Shown: positions 29,017-39,325, numbered from the stretch's first letter. The stretch is DNA of 64,000 nt from Paenibacillus monticola (GCF_009664975.1 NZ_WJXB01000003.1:744001-808000); one strand, 5' to 3'. Made by a program: numbers and translations. The notes: generated by a model from the letters alone, not told the origin.

Positions 29017-29940
29017 TTAACCTTTCACACTGCCAACAACAAGTCCGCTGACGAAGTACCGCTGCACGAACGGATAGAACAGCAGGACCGGACCGGTAAC
29101 CAGCATCGCCGTAGCCAGCTTCATTGTTTCACTCGGCAGTTGCTGAATAATAATGACATCTGAGCCCTTAACCGCATCCGTCACTCTCGACAGCATTCTG
29201 TAGAGCAAGTACTGCAGACCCCATTTATCCTTGTCGGTGATCAGATACAGGCTATAGGTAAACCAGTTATTCCAATAGCCGAGTGCGGTAAACAGGCCGA
29301 TCGTAGCCATAGCCGGCTTCGTCAGCGGAATGATGATCTGCCAGTAAATCCGGAAATCTCCCGCCCCGTCAATCCTCGCTGATTCCATGAGCGCATCGGG
29401 TATACCTTTGATAAAGTTCCGGAAAAGGAACACGTTGAACGCCGACATCAGACCGCCCAGAATAACGGACCAGAGCGAATGGTTCAGATGCAGCACATTG
29501 GCTACAATGAGATAAGTCGGGATAAGCCCTCCGCTGAATAGCGTAGTGAAATATACGAAGAAGGATACTTTGTCTCTGTGTTTAAAATCAGGACGGGAAA
29601 GCACGTACCCTCCCATGGATGAGCATAACAAGCCTAGAAATGTGCCTACTGCTGTTACATAAATCGTAACCATATAGGCCCTGCCGATCGTATTTCCCAA
29701 GGAAGTTAAGACCACCCGGTAAGCTTCCAGCGTCAGCCCTTTAGGTATAATCGAGTATCCGCTCCGCACTACTTCTGACTCTGTGCTGAAAGAGCCGGAG
29801 AGCATAATTATAAATGGGATGACACAGACCAACGCACCGATAGACACTGCAATTATTGCGATGATATCGAATATTTTTGTTCCAGCGTCCTTGCGGATTT
29901 TACTGCCGTGTTTATCAACAATCACAGAACTCACGTTCAA
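29017..29940 (-). CDS. CUT1 ABC permease (LplC/YtcP type, module 2)
   Basis: A 307-residue membrane protein with six predicted helices and EAA loop ESARIDGAGDFRIYWQIIIP; the tail RYFVSGLVVGSVKG is typical of the YtcP group. The start is a TTG (29940) with AAAGGG 6 bases upstream; a GTG two codons later is possible. It follows the partner permease by 12 bases. Confidence 0.88.
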   Translation of the reverse strand: MNVSSVIVDKHGSKIRKDAGTKIFDIIAIIAVSIGALVCVIPFIIMLSGSFSTESEVVRSGYSIIPKGLTLEAYRVVLTSLGNTIGRAYMVTIYVTAVGTFLGLLCSSMGGYVLSRPDFKHRDKVSFFVYFTTLFSGGLIPTYLIVANVLHLNHSLWSVILGGLMSAFNVFLFRNFIKGIPDALMESARIDGAGDFRIYWQIIIPLTKPAMATIGLFTALGYWNNWFTYSLYLITDKDKWGLQYLLYRMLSRVTDAVKGSDVIIIQQLPSETMKLATAMLVTGPVLLFYPFVQRYFVSGLVVGSVKG

Positions 29941-29952
29941 TCACTACCCTTT

Positions 29953-30930
29953 CTAGAATAAAGAATTTTCCTTGTCAAACTTTCTGAAGATAGCATTAAC
30001 GGTAAGAATGAGAATCAGGCCGAAAAGGGATTGATATAATCCCGCTGCAGTCCCCAGATTAATACTGAAGTTAACGGTCAGAGAACGGTATACATAAGTA
30101 TCAATAATATCCGTTGCATTAAGCAGTAGCCCGTTGTTGCCTACGATATTCCAGAAAAGATCAAATTGTCCTCTCAGAATCCCTCCGACGGCGAACAGCA
30201 GCAGAATAATTACAGTCGGTTTGAGCAGTGGAAGAGTAACATAGCGGATGCGCTGCCATTTCGAAGCACCATCCACATAAGCCGCTTCATAAATGCTCTC
30301 GTCGATCCCCATAATTGAAGCAAGATAGATTACAGTTCCATAACCTAAGCTCTTCCAGATCTCAACGACAACAATGATGATCGGCCAGACCCAAGGGGTG
30401 CGGTAGAAATCAAACTTCTCCATGCCAAGGGAAGTGAATAGATTATTGAAAACACCGTAGTTAAAATTGAACAGGTTATAAATGATCGAGCCTATGATAA
30501 CCATCGAGACAAAGTAGGGCATGAACATCAACGTCTGCGATGTTTTCACGAATTTCTTAAATGTGATCTCTTTCAGCAGCACAGCCATACCAATCTGACA
30601 TATATTGCTGAGCACGATGAAGGCCACATTGTAGAGGATCGTGTTACGGGTTAACCTCCAGATAATGGAGTCTGACCCACCCTTGAATAAGAACTCGAAA
30701 TTCTGCAGACCTACAAATGGACTGAGTATGCCTTTACTGAAGTCGTAATTTGTAAAGGCATTGTAGAGTCCGAAAAGCGGCAAATAGTTAAAAGCTATAA
30801 AATAGACGAACAACGGAATGAGCATAAAATAATAGGTTTTGTGCGCTCTGAAGTCCGCAAATGGCTTCCCCCCCCGTTTAAGCGCTTTCTTATTAAGCGC
30901 TTTCGAAGCATCCGATGATACCTGGTACAT
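29953..30930 (-). CDS. CUT1 ABC permease (LplB/YteP type, module 2)
   Basis: A 325-residue membrane protein with a Lys/Arg-rich cytosolic N-terminus, six helices, and EAA loop EAAYVDGASKWQRIRYVTLP. GAGGAG precedes the ATG by 10 bases. It is the first gene of the operon LplB-LplC-binding protein; its promoter must lie between here and the terminator at 31051-31077 and is probably activated by the regulator at 32816. Confidence 0.88.
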   Translation of the reverse strand: MYQVSSDASKALNKKALKRGGKPFADFRAHKTYYFMLIPLFVYFIAFNYLPLFGLYNAFTNYDFSKGILSPFVGLQNFEFLFKGGSDSIIWRLTRNTILYNVAFIVLSNICQIGMAVLLKEITFKKFVKTSQTLMFMPYFVSMVIIGSIIYNLFNFNYGVFNNLFTSLGMEKFDFYRTPWVWPIIIVVVEIWKSLGYGTVIYLASIMGIDESIYEAAYVDGASKWQRIRYVTLPLLKPTVIILLLFAVGGILRGQFDLFWNIVGNNGLLLNATDIIDTYVYRSLTVNFSINLGTAAGLYQSLFGLILILTVNAIFRKFDKENSLF

Positions 30931-31050
30931 GCAATCACTTCTCCTCTCACGATTAATTCTATAGCTACTACCCTGCGGAAAATATCAGAAATTCAGAAGA
31001 TTCCTCGTAAAAAACAATGATATTCATGACGGAGAATCTTACCTCAACGC

Positions 31051-31077
31051 AAAAAAAAGAAGGCCGGCGGCCTTCTT
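31051..31077 (-). terminator. terminator of the module 2 kinase gene
   Basis: AAGAAGGCC (31057-31065) pairs with GGCCTTCTT (31069-31077); on the minus strand it is followed by a run of T residues. The kinase stop codon overlaps the stem. Confidence 0.9.
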
Positions 31078-32819
31078 TAACTCCGGACGGCGGGAACGTT
31101 GATCATAACGCATGTCCCTTCACCTTCTGTACTGGTAAACTGAATATCTCTGGATTCATCCCCAAAAAATAAGTTCAGCCGTTTGTTAATGTTCTCAACA
31201 CCGTATCCGCTTCCCTGATACCTGGAGTGCGGTTCTTCCCGCTCCCGTATCCCCGCCCCGTTGTCTTCAATACTTACGATCAGTCTGTCCTGCTCAAGCC
31301 GGCCGTTGATCCGTATCGTTCCTCTGCGCTCTTCCGTTTCCATAATCCCGTGCACGATTGCATTCTCTATGAGCGGCTGCAGCGTAATCTTAGGAAGCAT
31401 ACAGCTTAAGGCTTCGTACTCTACTCTGACCTCAAGCTTAATCCTGTCTTTATAGCGGTTCTTTTGAATCTCCATGTAAATGCTACACATCCGCACTTCA
31501 TCTCCAACAGTTACGAAATCCTTACCTTTATTGAGCACTAATTTATAGTAGTCCGACAGGGCATGGATCACCTTCTGGATATTCTCCACCTCATCCTTCT
31601 GAGCCATCCAGTTGACCATATCCAGCGTGTTATACAGGAAGTGAGGATTAATCTGCGATTGCAGCGCCTTTAGCTCCGCTCCTTTTTTTTCCTGCCCCAG
31701 CCTAAACTGCTCCTCCATAAGCTCTTGTACACTGTTAATCATGTAATTATAGCTTGAGATTAGATGGCCCAGTTCATCGGTACGCGGTTCCAGATCCAGC
31801 GTATTTAATCTTCCCTGTCGGACCTGGCTCATTTTGTTCATCAGCAGAAAGATGCGTTGTGTTATCGATCTGGTAATAGGGAATATAGACGCCACAATAA
31901 ATAGACCGATCACGGCATAAATGCTCAGCATCTGCGCACGGATTTTTTGAATAATGGACATCGCTGCACGGGATGGGATAACAGATACGAGATAAAGGCC
32001 TGTGGAATCAAGCTGATTGCCCCGCGCCAGATAAGTCCCACTATCCAAATGTATCTCGGAATAACTTGCACCGCTGTTCAGCTTATAAGGCAGCCTTATC
32101 TTGGCCAGTTCTTCTTCACCTCCGCTACTAGCTACAATTTCTCCATCTGCGGTCTCCACATATACCAGTTGTCCGGGAACGGATGGCTGCAGTGCCTCGG
32201 TGATCTGCCCCAAATCTATGTTAATCATGACGAATCCGACAGACTCCATATAGTTATTCTCATTCCAAAGCGCCCGGCCCAGCGTTAGATACTTCTTAGG
32301 CTTGAGAAAATTAAATTTGTCCTCGAATATTAACCAGGTGGATCTTCCTTTTGCGGCCAGGAAGGTCTCCGTCCACTTCTGGCCCTGAACCTGGCTAAGC
32401 GGTCTATACAGGGAACTTTTTCCGGCCATGACGAATCTGTCATTGATGAAATACATGATGTTGTTGAACTGGGAGTCCGACTCCAGAATTTGAGTATAGG
32501 AGGTGATGTCCTCGAATATTGAGATTTGCTTCCATATTTCCAGCTGATCCGGATTCTTCGAGAAGATTGAGGTGATATCTTTGTTCACAACAATCATGGA
32601 GGCGATCTCTTCGATATGTGACATCCTGCCCTTCAGTACCGACAAGGTCTGCTCATAAGTCTGGTTATTTGCATAGCTCTGCCGATCCAGTGCGTATTTG
32701 CGTATCTCGTGCTGGGACACAAAGAACGTAATAATCAGCGGAATAATTCCTACCATAATGAACAGAAGGATTAGTTTTTTACGGATAGAAAGATTTCTGA
32801 GTTGTAAGAGGATCTTCAT
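31077..32819 (-). CDS. YesM-type sensor histidine kinase (module 2)
   Basis: A 580-residue kinase with an N-terminal helix, an extracellular sensor (about 35-285), a second helix, HAMP, phospho-His in SQINPHFLYNTLDMVNW, and HATPase_c with VENAIVHGIM and DNGAGI. Its ATG overlaps the regulator stop by four bases (ATGA), so here the regulator gene precedes the kinase, unlike modules 1 and 3. Confidence 0.92.
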   Translation of the reverse strand: MKILLQLRNLSIRKKLILLFIMVGIIPLIITFFVSQHEIRKYALDRQSYANNQTYEQTLSVLKGRMSHIEEIASMIVVNKDITSIFSKNPDQLEIWKQISIFEDITSYTQILESDSQFNNIMYFINDRFVMAGKSSLYRPLSQVQGQKWTETFLAAKGRSTWLIFEDKFNFLKPKKYLTLGRALWNENNYMESVGFVMINIDLGQITEALQPSVPGQLVYVETADGEIVASSGGEEELAKIRLPYKLNSGASYSEIHLDSGTYLARGNQLDSTGLYLVSVIPSRAAMSIIQKIRAQMLSIYAVIGLFIVASIFPITRSITQRIFLLMNKMSQVRQGRLNTLDLEPRTDELGHLISSYNYMINSVQELMEEQFRLGQEKKGAELKALQSQINPHFLYNTLDMVNWMAQKDEVENIQKVIHALSDYYKLVLNKGKDFVTVGDEVRMCSIYMEIQKNRYKDRIKLEVRVEYEALSCMLPKITLQPLIENAIVHGIMETEERRGTIRINGRLEQDRLIVSIEDNGAGIREREEPHSRYQGSGYGVENINKRLNLFFGDESRDIQFTSTEGEGTCVMINVPAVRS

Positions 32820-34330
32820 CTAAGCTTCATCCTTCTGAATTCAACCGGCGTTAAAGAGGTACATATCCTGAATACCTTCGCAAAATAACTTGGACTGGCA
32901 AAGCCGCACAGCTCTGAAATCGCATTCATTTTATAATGCTCATTCATAATTAGCTTCTTGGCCAGCTCGATCCTGTACTCCCTGATATATTGGGTGATGG
33001 TCGTTCCTGTTTCCTGCTTGAACAGCATATTCAGATGGGCAGAGGACATGAACATATGCTGGCCAATCTCCGGCAGGTCCAGATCCACCTTACCTACATG
33101 GGAAGCGATATAATCCATTACGCTGGTTATGGTATGGGAGTACCTGGAATCCTTCTCTATCTCCGCACAATAGATTCTGCAGACTTCCTGAATATACAAC
33201 CTGATTTTCTCCAGTGTAGTGCACTCGGATATCCGTACATCGACATCATTAATATCATATATCCCATCCAGTTTAGCCAGCAGCGCACCTTTCTCCTGAA
33301 TCATCGCCCGGCCCAGAGATGAAAACAGGGAATACACCTGCTCGCGCGGAGGATGCTCTTTCACAGTAAATTGCCTGCATAATGAATCAATCCATTCTAT
33401 AAGCCCGGAAGGCTGGCTCTTCATCAGTATATAAAAATCCACAAACAACTGCGGGCTAATACCGGACTGGGCATTATGCGATTCCTGGTATGGGTAATAA
33501 TGAAGATCTGGATAATAGAAAAAATGATCCAGTGCCTTTTGCACACTCGCATAGCTCTGGTTGAGCTCGTAAAGGCTTGATACCCGGCCTCCGGTTCCTA
33601 CGTAGTGATGCTCGCTTCTCAAGACCAGCTGCTTCGCCAAGGCTTCGACCCGGTCCATCTTGAGCCTGTTAAGCGCCAGCACGAATACAAACTCTCCCCT
33701 GCCGAGATGATCCCCGACAGCATGAACGCCCTGCCCGCTCCAGAAGTCATTCACATATTCCAGCAGCTCCTGCTCGTGTCCCGCTTGTCCCGGGCTGTAT
33801 ACCAATAAGCATAGATAACCAGAGTTCACCGGAAACTCCGCCTCTTCACATTGCTTCCTGATCCATTCCGGATTCGCTGTACCTTCAATCAGCAGACGTG
33901 TGAGCTTTTGCTGCTGCAGGTTCTTTTTGGTACTGAGATCGTTTACGAGCCTTTTACTCCTGTGCACAGATTGGACTGTCTTGCGAATGGCTTCCTGCAA
34001 ATCAAGGAGCTTGATCGGCTTCTCAATATAATCAACCGCGGACAGCCGTATCGCACTCTTCAAATAATTAACATCCAGGTATCCGCTCATGAACAGCAGC
34101 TTGCTGTCCGGGCAGAGCTCACCCAGCTTCTCCGCAAAATCAATCCCGTTAAGCTTCGGCATACGGATATCTGTCAGCACGATTTCGGGCTTATACTGGG
34201 TTGCCAGCCGAAGCGCTTCCGCCCCATCCCTGGCTTCGAGGATATTGCTGATCCCGAACTGCTCCCACTCAATCGAATCGATCAAGCCCTCTCTCGTGTA
34301 ATCATCGTCATCTGCTATTATTATCCGCAT
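32816..34330 (-). CDS. YesN-type response regulator with AraC HTH (module 2)
   Basis: A 504-residue regulator: receiver with ADDDD, phospho-acceptor Asp54 in LTDIRMP, central linker, and C-terminal AraC helix-turn-helix pair (IGQHMFMSSAHLNMLFKQET, CGFASPSYFAKVFR). The ATG at 34330 has AAGGAG 9 bases upstream and starts exactly at the receiver; the longer frame to 34429 adds 33 residues unlike any receiver start. A cre-like box lies just upstream. Confidence 0.92.
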   Translation of the reverse strand: MRIIIADDDDYTREGLIDSIEWEQFGISNILEARDGAEALRLATQYKPEIVLTDIRMPKLNGIDFAEKLGELCPDSKLLFMSGYLDVNYLKSAIRLSAVDYIEKPIKLLDLQEAIRKTVQSVHRSKRLVNDLSTKKNLQQQKLTRLLIEGTANPEWIRKQCEEAEFPVNSGYLCLLVYSPGQAGHEQELLEYVNDFWSGQGVHAVGDHLGRGEFVFVLALNRLKMDRVEALAKQLVLRSEHHYVGTGGRVSSLYELNQSYASVQKALDHFFYYPDLHYYPYQESHNAQSGISPQLFVDFYILMKSQPSGLIEWIDSLCRQFTVKEHPPREQVYSLFSSLGRAMIQEKGALLAKLDGIYDINDVDVRISECTTLEKIRLYIQEVCRIYCAEIEKDSRYSHTITSVMDYIASHVGKVDLDLPEIGQHMFMSSAHLNMLFKQETGTTITQYIREYRIELAKKLIMNEHYKMNAISELCGFASPSYFAKVFRICTSLTPVEFRRMKLR

Positions 34331-34386
34331 ATAAATGAACTCCTTAATCCAAGATTTCTTTGCTGTATCAGGACCTGCTGAGTACT

Positions 34387-34400
34387 TGAAAGCGCTTGTA
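34387..34400. promoter_or_regulatory. cre-like box upstream of the module 2 regulator
   Basis: TGAAAGCGCTTGTA shares the cre core GAAAGCGCTT, with two mismatches on the right side. It lies about 57 bases before the regulator start. Confidence 0.45.
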
Positions 34401-34515
34401 AAAATATCTTTGCTGGTGAGGCTAGCCACAAGCGGTTACACCCTGCATTATCTACCTATTCTAAAAGTATAATTTTGAGATTACAATCACTCATTATGCG
34501 TATTTATAGCAAAAT

Positions 34516-34563
34516 ATGAAGAAAAAGCCGGCTCAATAGTAGATATTACCTAAGCGGCGGCTT
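34516..34563 (-). terminator. weak terminator after the GH43-like gene
   Basis: On the minus strand AAGCCG and CGGCTT flank a long loop and are followed by a T-rich tract. The short stem makes this a modest candidate. Confidence 0.4.
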
Positions 34564-34635
34564 CTGTGATAGGGAAATAAATGATGCGGAAATCCTCTTA
34601 CAGCTATCTGGAGGACTCGGTTGAGAAGGAGTAGG

Positions 34636-35571
34636 CTAGTCCGCCGGCAGCAGCTCAATCTCAAACGACTCGTTGCGATCACAAACGAGTACACTATCAA
34701 CAACGTCAAGCCTAGCGACCTGAATTGAGGAGCGGCGACATTCGTAACTTCCATCCAATGCTGCCTGCCCCCCCGTCTCATCTCTTCCTGGATGCGTAAA
34801 GTAGAAGATAAAAGCCGCTTCTCCTTGCACGACAACATCCGCATGCAAGCCGATCGCACCATCGTCCTCACGATCACCTGGCTCATTAAGGAGTAATCCG
34901 GTGCGCTCCCACGTATTCAAATCATCAGAACGGAATACCCCCTGTCCTCTCCATTCATCTACGATCATCCAGTAGAAGCCTTTGAAATGGAATACATTAG
35001 GCCCTTCGTGAGGGCGTTCAGTAAGAATCGGACCGACAACCTCCCAGAGATATAAATCTTTGCTATCCGCCGCATACGTGTGTGACTGATTCTCCTCGTC
35101 TTTGTACCACATGCGGAAGCCACCACAAGGCAGCTCATGGATACAAGCATCGATTACCCGGTTTGAGCTCAGCTCAAGCTTAGAACAGAATGTCCAATCA
35201 AGTAGGTTCGGACTCGTATAATGCATCATATCACGCCGGTTGCCGGCCCAACCTGTCGGCACACCTTGAATATAGCTGACATACATATGGTACAGGCCGT
35301 CATGCCAATATATTTCCGGTGCCCAGAAGGTATTACGGCCCCATTCAAGATCGAGTCCTTGTAGTGTACCGCGATATAGCCAGCTTTTACCGCCGTCCCG
35401 TGAGGAAGCGACACCAAGATCGGTGCCATGCACCCAGGCAACACGCTCTCCCTCAGCCGTCGCTCTGCGGTTCGTATATATCATCCACCATTCTTGCGCT
35501 TCCCGGTTCCAGATAACTACGGGATCTGCAGCTCCATCATAAATTGGATCACGAAATAAAGGTGCTTTCAT
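34636..35571 (-). CDS. GH43-like propeller glycosidase (homologue of 9896)
   Basis: A 311-residue single-domain protein starting KAPLFRDPIYDGAADP (Asp16), with WWMIYTNRRAT, FWAPEI, VIDACIHEL and EGPNVFHF at the same positions as in the 9896 gene. Cytosolic. An AGGGGA box lies before the ATG. It follows the binding-protein gene of module 3 by about 155 bases and is probably the hydrolase for the sugar imported there. A decayed third copy lies at 53249-54035. Confidence 0.78.
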   Translation of the reverse strand: MKAPLFRDPIYDGAADPVVIWNREAQEWWMIYTNRRATAEGERVAWVHGTDLGVASSRDGGKSWLYRGTLQGLDLEWGRNTFWAPEIYWHDGLYHMYVSYIQGVPTGWAGNRRDMMHYTSPNLLDWTFCSKLELSSNRVIDACIHELPCGGFRMWYKDEENQSHTYAADSKDLYLWEVVGPILTERPHEGPNVFHFKGFYWMIVDEWRGQGVFRSDDLNTWERTGLLLNEPGDREDDGAIGLHADVVVQGEAAFIFYFTHPGRDETGGQAALDGSYECRRSSIQVARLDVVDSVLVCDRNESFEIELLPAD

Positions 35572-35727
35572 TCTATCTATCCCCTTTCATTTTCTGTTAT
35601 ACTTTCCCCGGACACCTTGGTGCGTTCACTCGTGATGTGATTGCGGAAGGCAGACGCGGGATAGCAGAGACCAAAGTGAGAGAACATATCCGCTCACTTT
35701 AGGCCCCTGCAAATTAGTTTAATATCA

Positions 35728-37344
35728 TTAAATCCCCAATTCCTTAGCTTTATCGTTCACTTCTTTAATTGCATCATTTAAACCTTTAGATTCATAACCC
35801 TTCAATACTTTTGTCCACATGGCCGCAGGATCGTCTTCTCCGAGGATCGTATTGACCATGTCATCAATCAGGGTCGATGTAGACAGCTTGTTTTTAGCAG
35901 GTGTGGACATCAGCATAATATCGAAATTAATTGGAGCAGGTGTATATTCTGCTTTGAATTTCTTGAAGGTCTCCTGATCATAGGCTTCCCACGCAGCTAT
36001 ATCGGGGTTGGAGTTGAGCACTGTCTTTCCAGCTTTGTATAAGGCACCATGCCACTGTGCCAGGGCATTCAGTGTATTGGTGACTGGATATTTTGTAGCC
36101 AACGACTCATCGCTGCTAAGCAGTGATACTGCCTTGCCATTTTCTATTTTGTAATCAACATTAAGAATGCCATTTTTAACAAGTACGGAATAATCTTCGG
36201 AAGCCATGAAGTCGATCAGTTGCAGAGCCCGATCAAATTGCTCATCACTCATCTTGTTATTGAAGTAAATCTCCGACCAATACGGAGTTTCCGCAAAAGT
36301 ATAGCGCTTGCCATCACTTGCAGGCCAGATACTCATGAGACCAACTGCATCGCTTAAGTTCACGCCTGGATTGCCTTTATGGAATGCATCGACGTTAGCG
36401 AATGTACTAAATGTCCCACCGTAGTTAACAAAAGATTGACCATTCAAAAACTTGGATGTTCCGTCACTCGCTTTTTGAATAGCAAAGTCCTTATCCAGCA
36501 GTCCTTCACTGTACAGCGTTCTGAGCTGCTTCAGCCCCTCATTAATTCGGGGGGAATCATAAGAAGGTATCCACTCATCTTCTTCTTTGGTCCAGGATTT
36601 CGAATTGGCCATTTCCGGGAAGCTACCCAGGAACTGTGTATCAATATAGCTCTTATTCTCCAAAGTCACTCCGACCGCTTCGGGGTGCAGCTTCTTCACG
36701 GCCTTGATCATTGCGACAAATTCATCGAAAGAGTTAGGACTGGAAGTAAAACCTGCTTCCGACGCCCAGTCTTTGCGGTACAGAATTGGACGGTCCATGA
36801 TCCAATCGCTGGAGTCGTTGTATGTCATTCTTGGGATCATATAAAACTTGCCGTCCACCTTCAGTGGCGTGACGGAAGGCAAACTCATAATTCGCTCGAT
36901 GTTAGGATATTTGCTGAGATCTTCCGGTAGTGGTTTAATAATTCCTTGTTTCGCCCAGGAAGCATATAGCGCCTGGTTGTCCACTGCGATGACGTTCGGG
37001 AAAATATCCGGCAACTGCCCAGATGCCGCCCAAACCTTTGTCTTCTCCATATAGTCATTCCAGGTTAACTGGACCGGATTCAACGTCACATTAAATTGCT
37101 TCTCCAGATTGTTGAAAATCGTATCATTTGCAGCCCCAGGAGCATCAAAGCCATCCTGAATTCCCATGAACGAAACATTAAGTTTTATATTTTTTGAAGT
37201 GTCCTGCCCAGTTCCGTTCGAAGCGTTATCTGCTGGTGCGGACGAAGAGTTTGCCGAGTTACCATCGCTACTGCAGCCTGAGAAAACCGTGGTCACCGCC
37301 AGCATTAGCACCGCTAAGAGCAAAGTCTGTTTGTTCTTGTTCAT
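35728..37344 (-). CDS. sugar-binding lipoprotein (LplA/YtcQ type, module 3)
   Basis: A 538-residue protein with lipobox FSGC (Cys24), Ser/Asn-rich linker, then an SBP type 1 fold containing SGQLPDIFPNV and RPILYRKDW, as in LplA-like proteins for oligosaccharides. An AGGGGATA box precedes the ATG. It is third in the operon LplB-LplC-binding protein. Pairing with the kinase/regulator at 39532-42703 is suggested by position. Confidence 0.9.
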   Translation of the reverse strand: MNKNKQTLLLAVLMLAVTTVFSGCSSDGNSANSSSAPADNASNGTGQDTSKNIKLNVSFMGIQDGFDAPGAANDTIFNNLEKQFNVTLNPVQLTWNDYMEKTKVWAASGQLPDIFPNVIAVDNQALYASWAKQGIIKPLPEDLSKYPNIERIMSLPSVTPLKVDGKFYMIPRMTYNDSSDWIMDRPILYRKDWASEAGFTSSPNSFDEFVAMIKAVKKLHPEAVGVTLENKSYIDTQFLGSFPEMANSKSWTKEEDEWIPSYDSPRINEGLKQLRTLYSEGLLDKDFAIQKASDGTSKFLNGQSFVNYGGTFSTFANVDAFHKGNPGVNLSDAVGLMSIWPASDGKRYTFAETPYWSEIYFNNKMSDEQFDRALQLIDFMASEDYSVLVKNGILNVDYKIENGKAVSLLSSDESLATKYPVTNTLNALAQWHGALYKAGKTVLNSNPDIAAWEAYDQETFKKFKAEYTPAPINFDIMLMSTPAKNKLSTSTLIDDMVNTILGEDDPAAMWTKVLKGYESKGLNDAIKEVNDKAKELGI

Positions 37345-37410
37345 GCTTGCTATCCCCTTTTGTTGTAAATTTATAATTATGGCATATGCCAGAATTAACT
37401 ATTCATTGAA

Positions 37411-38289
37411 TCAGCCCTTAACGGAACCAATCATAATCCCTTTGGCGAAATACTTCTGCACGAACGGGTAGATTAGAATAATGGGTACAGCTGAAATAAT
37501 GATCATTGCTGATTTGACCGAATCCCCATAAATGTTCTGTGTCCCTTGTGCCAGTTGTGCTCCCGCTGTGCTGTTTATTATTTGGCTGATATTCGTGATT
37601 GCATTACGCAGCACCAGCTGCAGCGGATACAGCTTCGTGTCGTTGATGAACAGCGTTGGCAGCCACCACTCATTCCAGCGGTCCACCGCGTAGAACAAGG
37701 TCATCGTCGCGATAATCGGCATGGAGACCGGAACAACAATCCTCCATAAGATCGTGAGGTCATTTGCCCCGTCAATCTTAGCCGATTCCTCCAAAGAAGG
37801 AGATACCGTATTGAAGAAGTTTTTCATCAAGATGAGATAGAAGGTGTTCACGGCTGGCGGTATGATCATCACCAGTAAATTATTCTGCAGATGTAGCTTT
37901 TGCAGTGTCAGGAAGTAAGGAATCAGTCCTCCAGAGAAAAACATCGTGAAGATGATCGCATTAAAAATAATATTACGCCCCGGCAATGTCTTCTTCGACA
38001 GTGCATATGCACCCGCCGTACTGACCACGATGCTGAGAATCGTCCCTCCTATCGTTACTAACACCGAGATCCCCAGGCCACGCATTACTTTTCCTTCCAG
38101 AAACAGAAAACGGTACGCGGAGAAGTCAAATGTCTCCGGGAACAAGAATACCCGGCTTGTCCCAGAATCTGATACCGTCGAAAAGGACAACATGAGTGTC
38201 TGGTAGAACGGAAACAGCGCAATGATGGCTGTAATCCCCAAGAACAGAGTTATCAGCGTATTGGGCCAGTTGAATTTTTTAGTCGCCAC
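37411..38289 (-). CDS. CUT1 ABC permease (LplC/YtcP type, module 3)
   Basis: A 292-residue membrane protein with EAA loop ESAKIDGANDLTILWRIVVP and the YtcP-like tail KYFAKGIMIGSVKG. The start is GTG (38289) with GGAGG 8 bases upstream, directly abutting the stop of the partner permease. Confidence 0.88.
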   Translation of the reverse strand: MATKKFNWPNTLITLFLGITAIIALFPFYQTLMLSFSTVSDSGTSRVFLFPETFDFSAYRFLFLEGKVMRGLGISVLVTIGGTILSIVVSTAGAYALSKKTLPGRNIIFNAIIFTMFFSGGLIPYFLTLQKLHLQNNLLVMIIPPAVNTFYLILMKNFFNTVSPSLEESAKIDGANDLTILWRIVVPVSMPIIATMTLFYAVDRWNEWWLPTLFINDTKLYPLQLVLRNAITNISQIINSTAGAQLAQGTQNIYGDSVKSAMIIISAVPIILIYPFVQKYFAKGIMIGSVKG

Positions 38290-39249
38290 TTATAATCCCT
38301 CCTCTTTACCAAACCGGGTCACAATATAGTTAGCCCCGAATAACAGGGTAAAGTTGATGACCGATTTCAATAGCCCAACCGTAGTGGAGAACCCGAAGCC
38401 AGTCGCATCTGTGAATGCACTGCGATACACGAAGGTATCAAGTATGTCCGAATATGCATACACTGCCGAATTGTACAAGTTGAATATCTGGTCGAACCCG
38501 CCGTTCATCACATTGCCGACTGCCAGAATGAACAATACTGCAGCAGTCGATTTCAGCACAGGCCAGGTGATCGCCTTCATCTGCTGAAGCCGATTTGCAC
38601 CATCGACTTCTGCGGCTTCGTACAGCTCCAGATTAATTCCAGCAATTGCCGCCAAATACAGAATGCAGGACCAGCCTGCTTCTTTCCAGATGTTCGAGAC
38701 AAATAGTACGATCGTAAAGCCGGGGCCGCTGGTCAGTACCGAAGATTTCTCAGCACCAAACAACGCCAATACTTGATTGTACAGACCTTGATCGTTAAAA
38801 ATTCCAATGATGATCCCGCTTAGAACGACCCAGCTTATGAAATGCGGGAAGGTGAACACAGTCTGGAACACACGTGTCAGTCTGCCCTTCGAGATTTCGT
38901 TCAGTAGTATTGCCAGTACAATCGGAATCGGAAATTCAATGATCAGCCGGCCCATGCTGATTAGAAGAGTGTTGCGGAATGCAGTCCAGAAGCCGGGATT
39001 GCCGAAGACCGCGTTGAAATTGGCAAAATGGTTCCACGGGCTACCCAGAACTCCTTTGGAGTAATCGAATTCCTTGAAGGCCAACAGCACACCGTACATC
39101 GGAATATAAGTGAAAATAATATAAAAGATAACCAAGGGCGCCAGTAGTAAATACAAATACTTATGCTTAACAATTTCTTTCCACAAAATCCCGCTCCGCC
39201 GCCGTGCGGTCGTTTTTCCGGAATATTCAAGCTGAGTGGAGCTTTCCAT
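38290..39249 (-). CDS. CUT1 ABC permease (LplB/YteP type, module 3)
   Basis: A 319-residue membrane protein with EAA loop EAAEVDGANRLQQMKAITWP. The ATG at 39249 is preferred because AGGTGA lies just upstream; the GTG at 39258 is itself within that box. First gene of the module 3 transporter operon. Two cre-like boxes lie in its upstream region (39326 and 39425). Confidence 0.88.
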   Translation of the reverse strand: MESSTQLEYSGKTTARRRSGILWKEIVKHKYLYLLLAPLVIFYIIFTYIPMYGVLLAFKEFDYSKGVLGSPWNHFANFNAVFGNPGFWTAFRNTLLISMGRLIIEFPIPIVLAILLNEISKGRLTRVFQTVFTFPHFISWVVLSGIIIGIFNDQGLYNQVLALFGAEKSSVLTSGPGFTIVLFVSNIWKEAGWSCILYLAAIAGINLELYEAAEVDGANRLQQMKAITWPVLKSTAAVLFILAVGNVMNGGFDQIFNLYNSAVYAYSDILDTFVYRSAFTDATGFGFSTTVGLLKSVINFTLLFGANYIVTRFGKEEGL

Positions 39250-39325
39250 TCTCTTCACCTCTGATGTTAGGATAACAAATAATAATGGATACTCTAGACC
39301 ACAGGAGTGACCCTAGAGATCTATA

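Noticed and set aside
30880..30905. Two AAGCGCTTTC motifs resembling cre boxes
   Set aside because: They lie inside the N-terminal coding region of the module 2 permease and encode the repeat ALNKKAL; the match is explained by codon repetition.
34533..34886. Minus-strand 117-codon frame overlapping the GH43-like gene end
   Set aside because: It overlaps the conserved GH43-like coding sequence in another frame and has no family resemblance.
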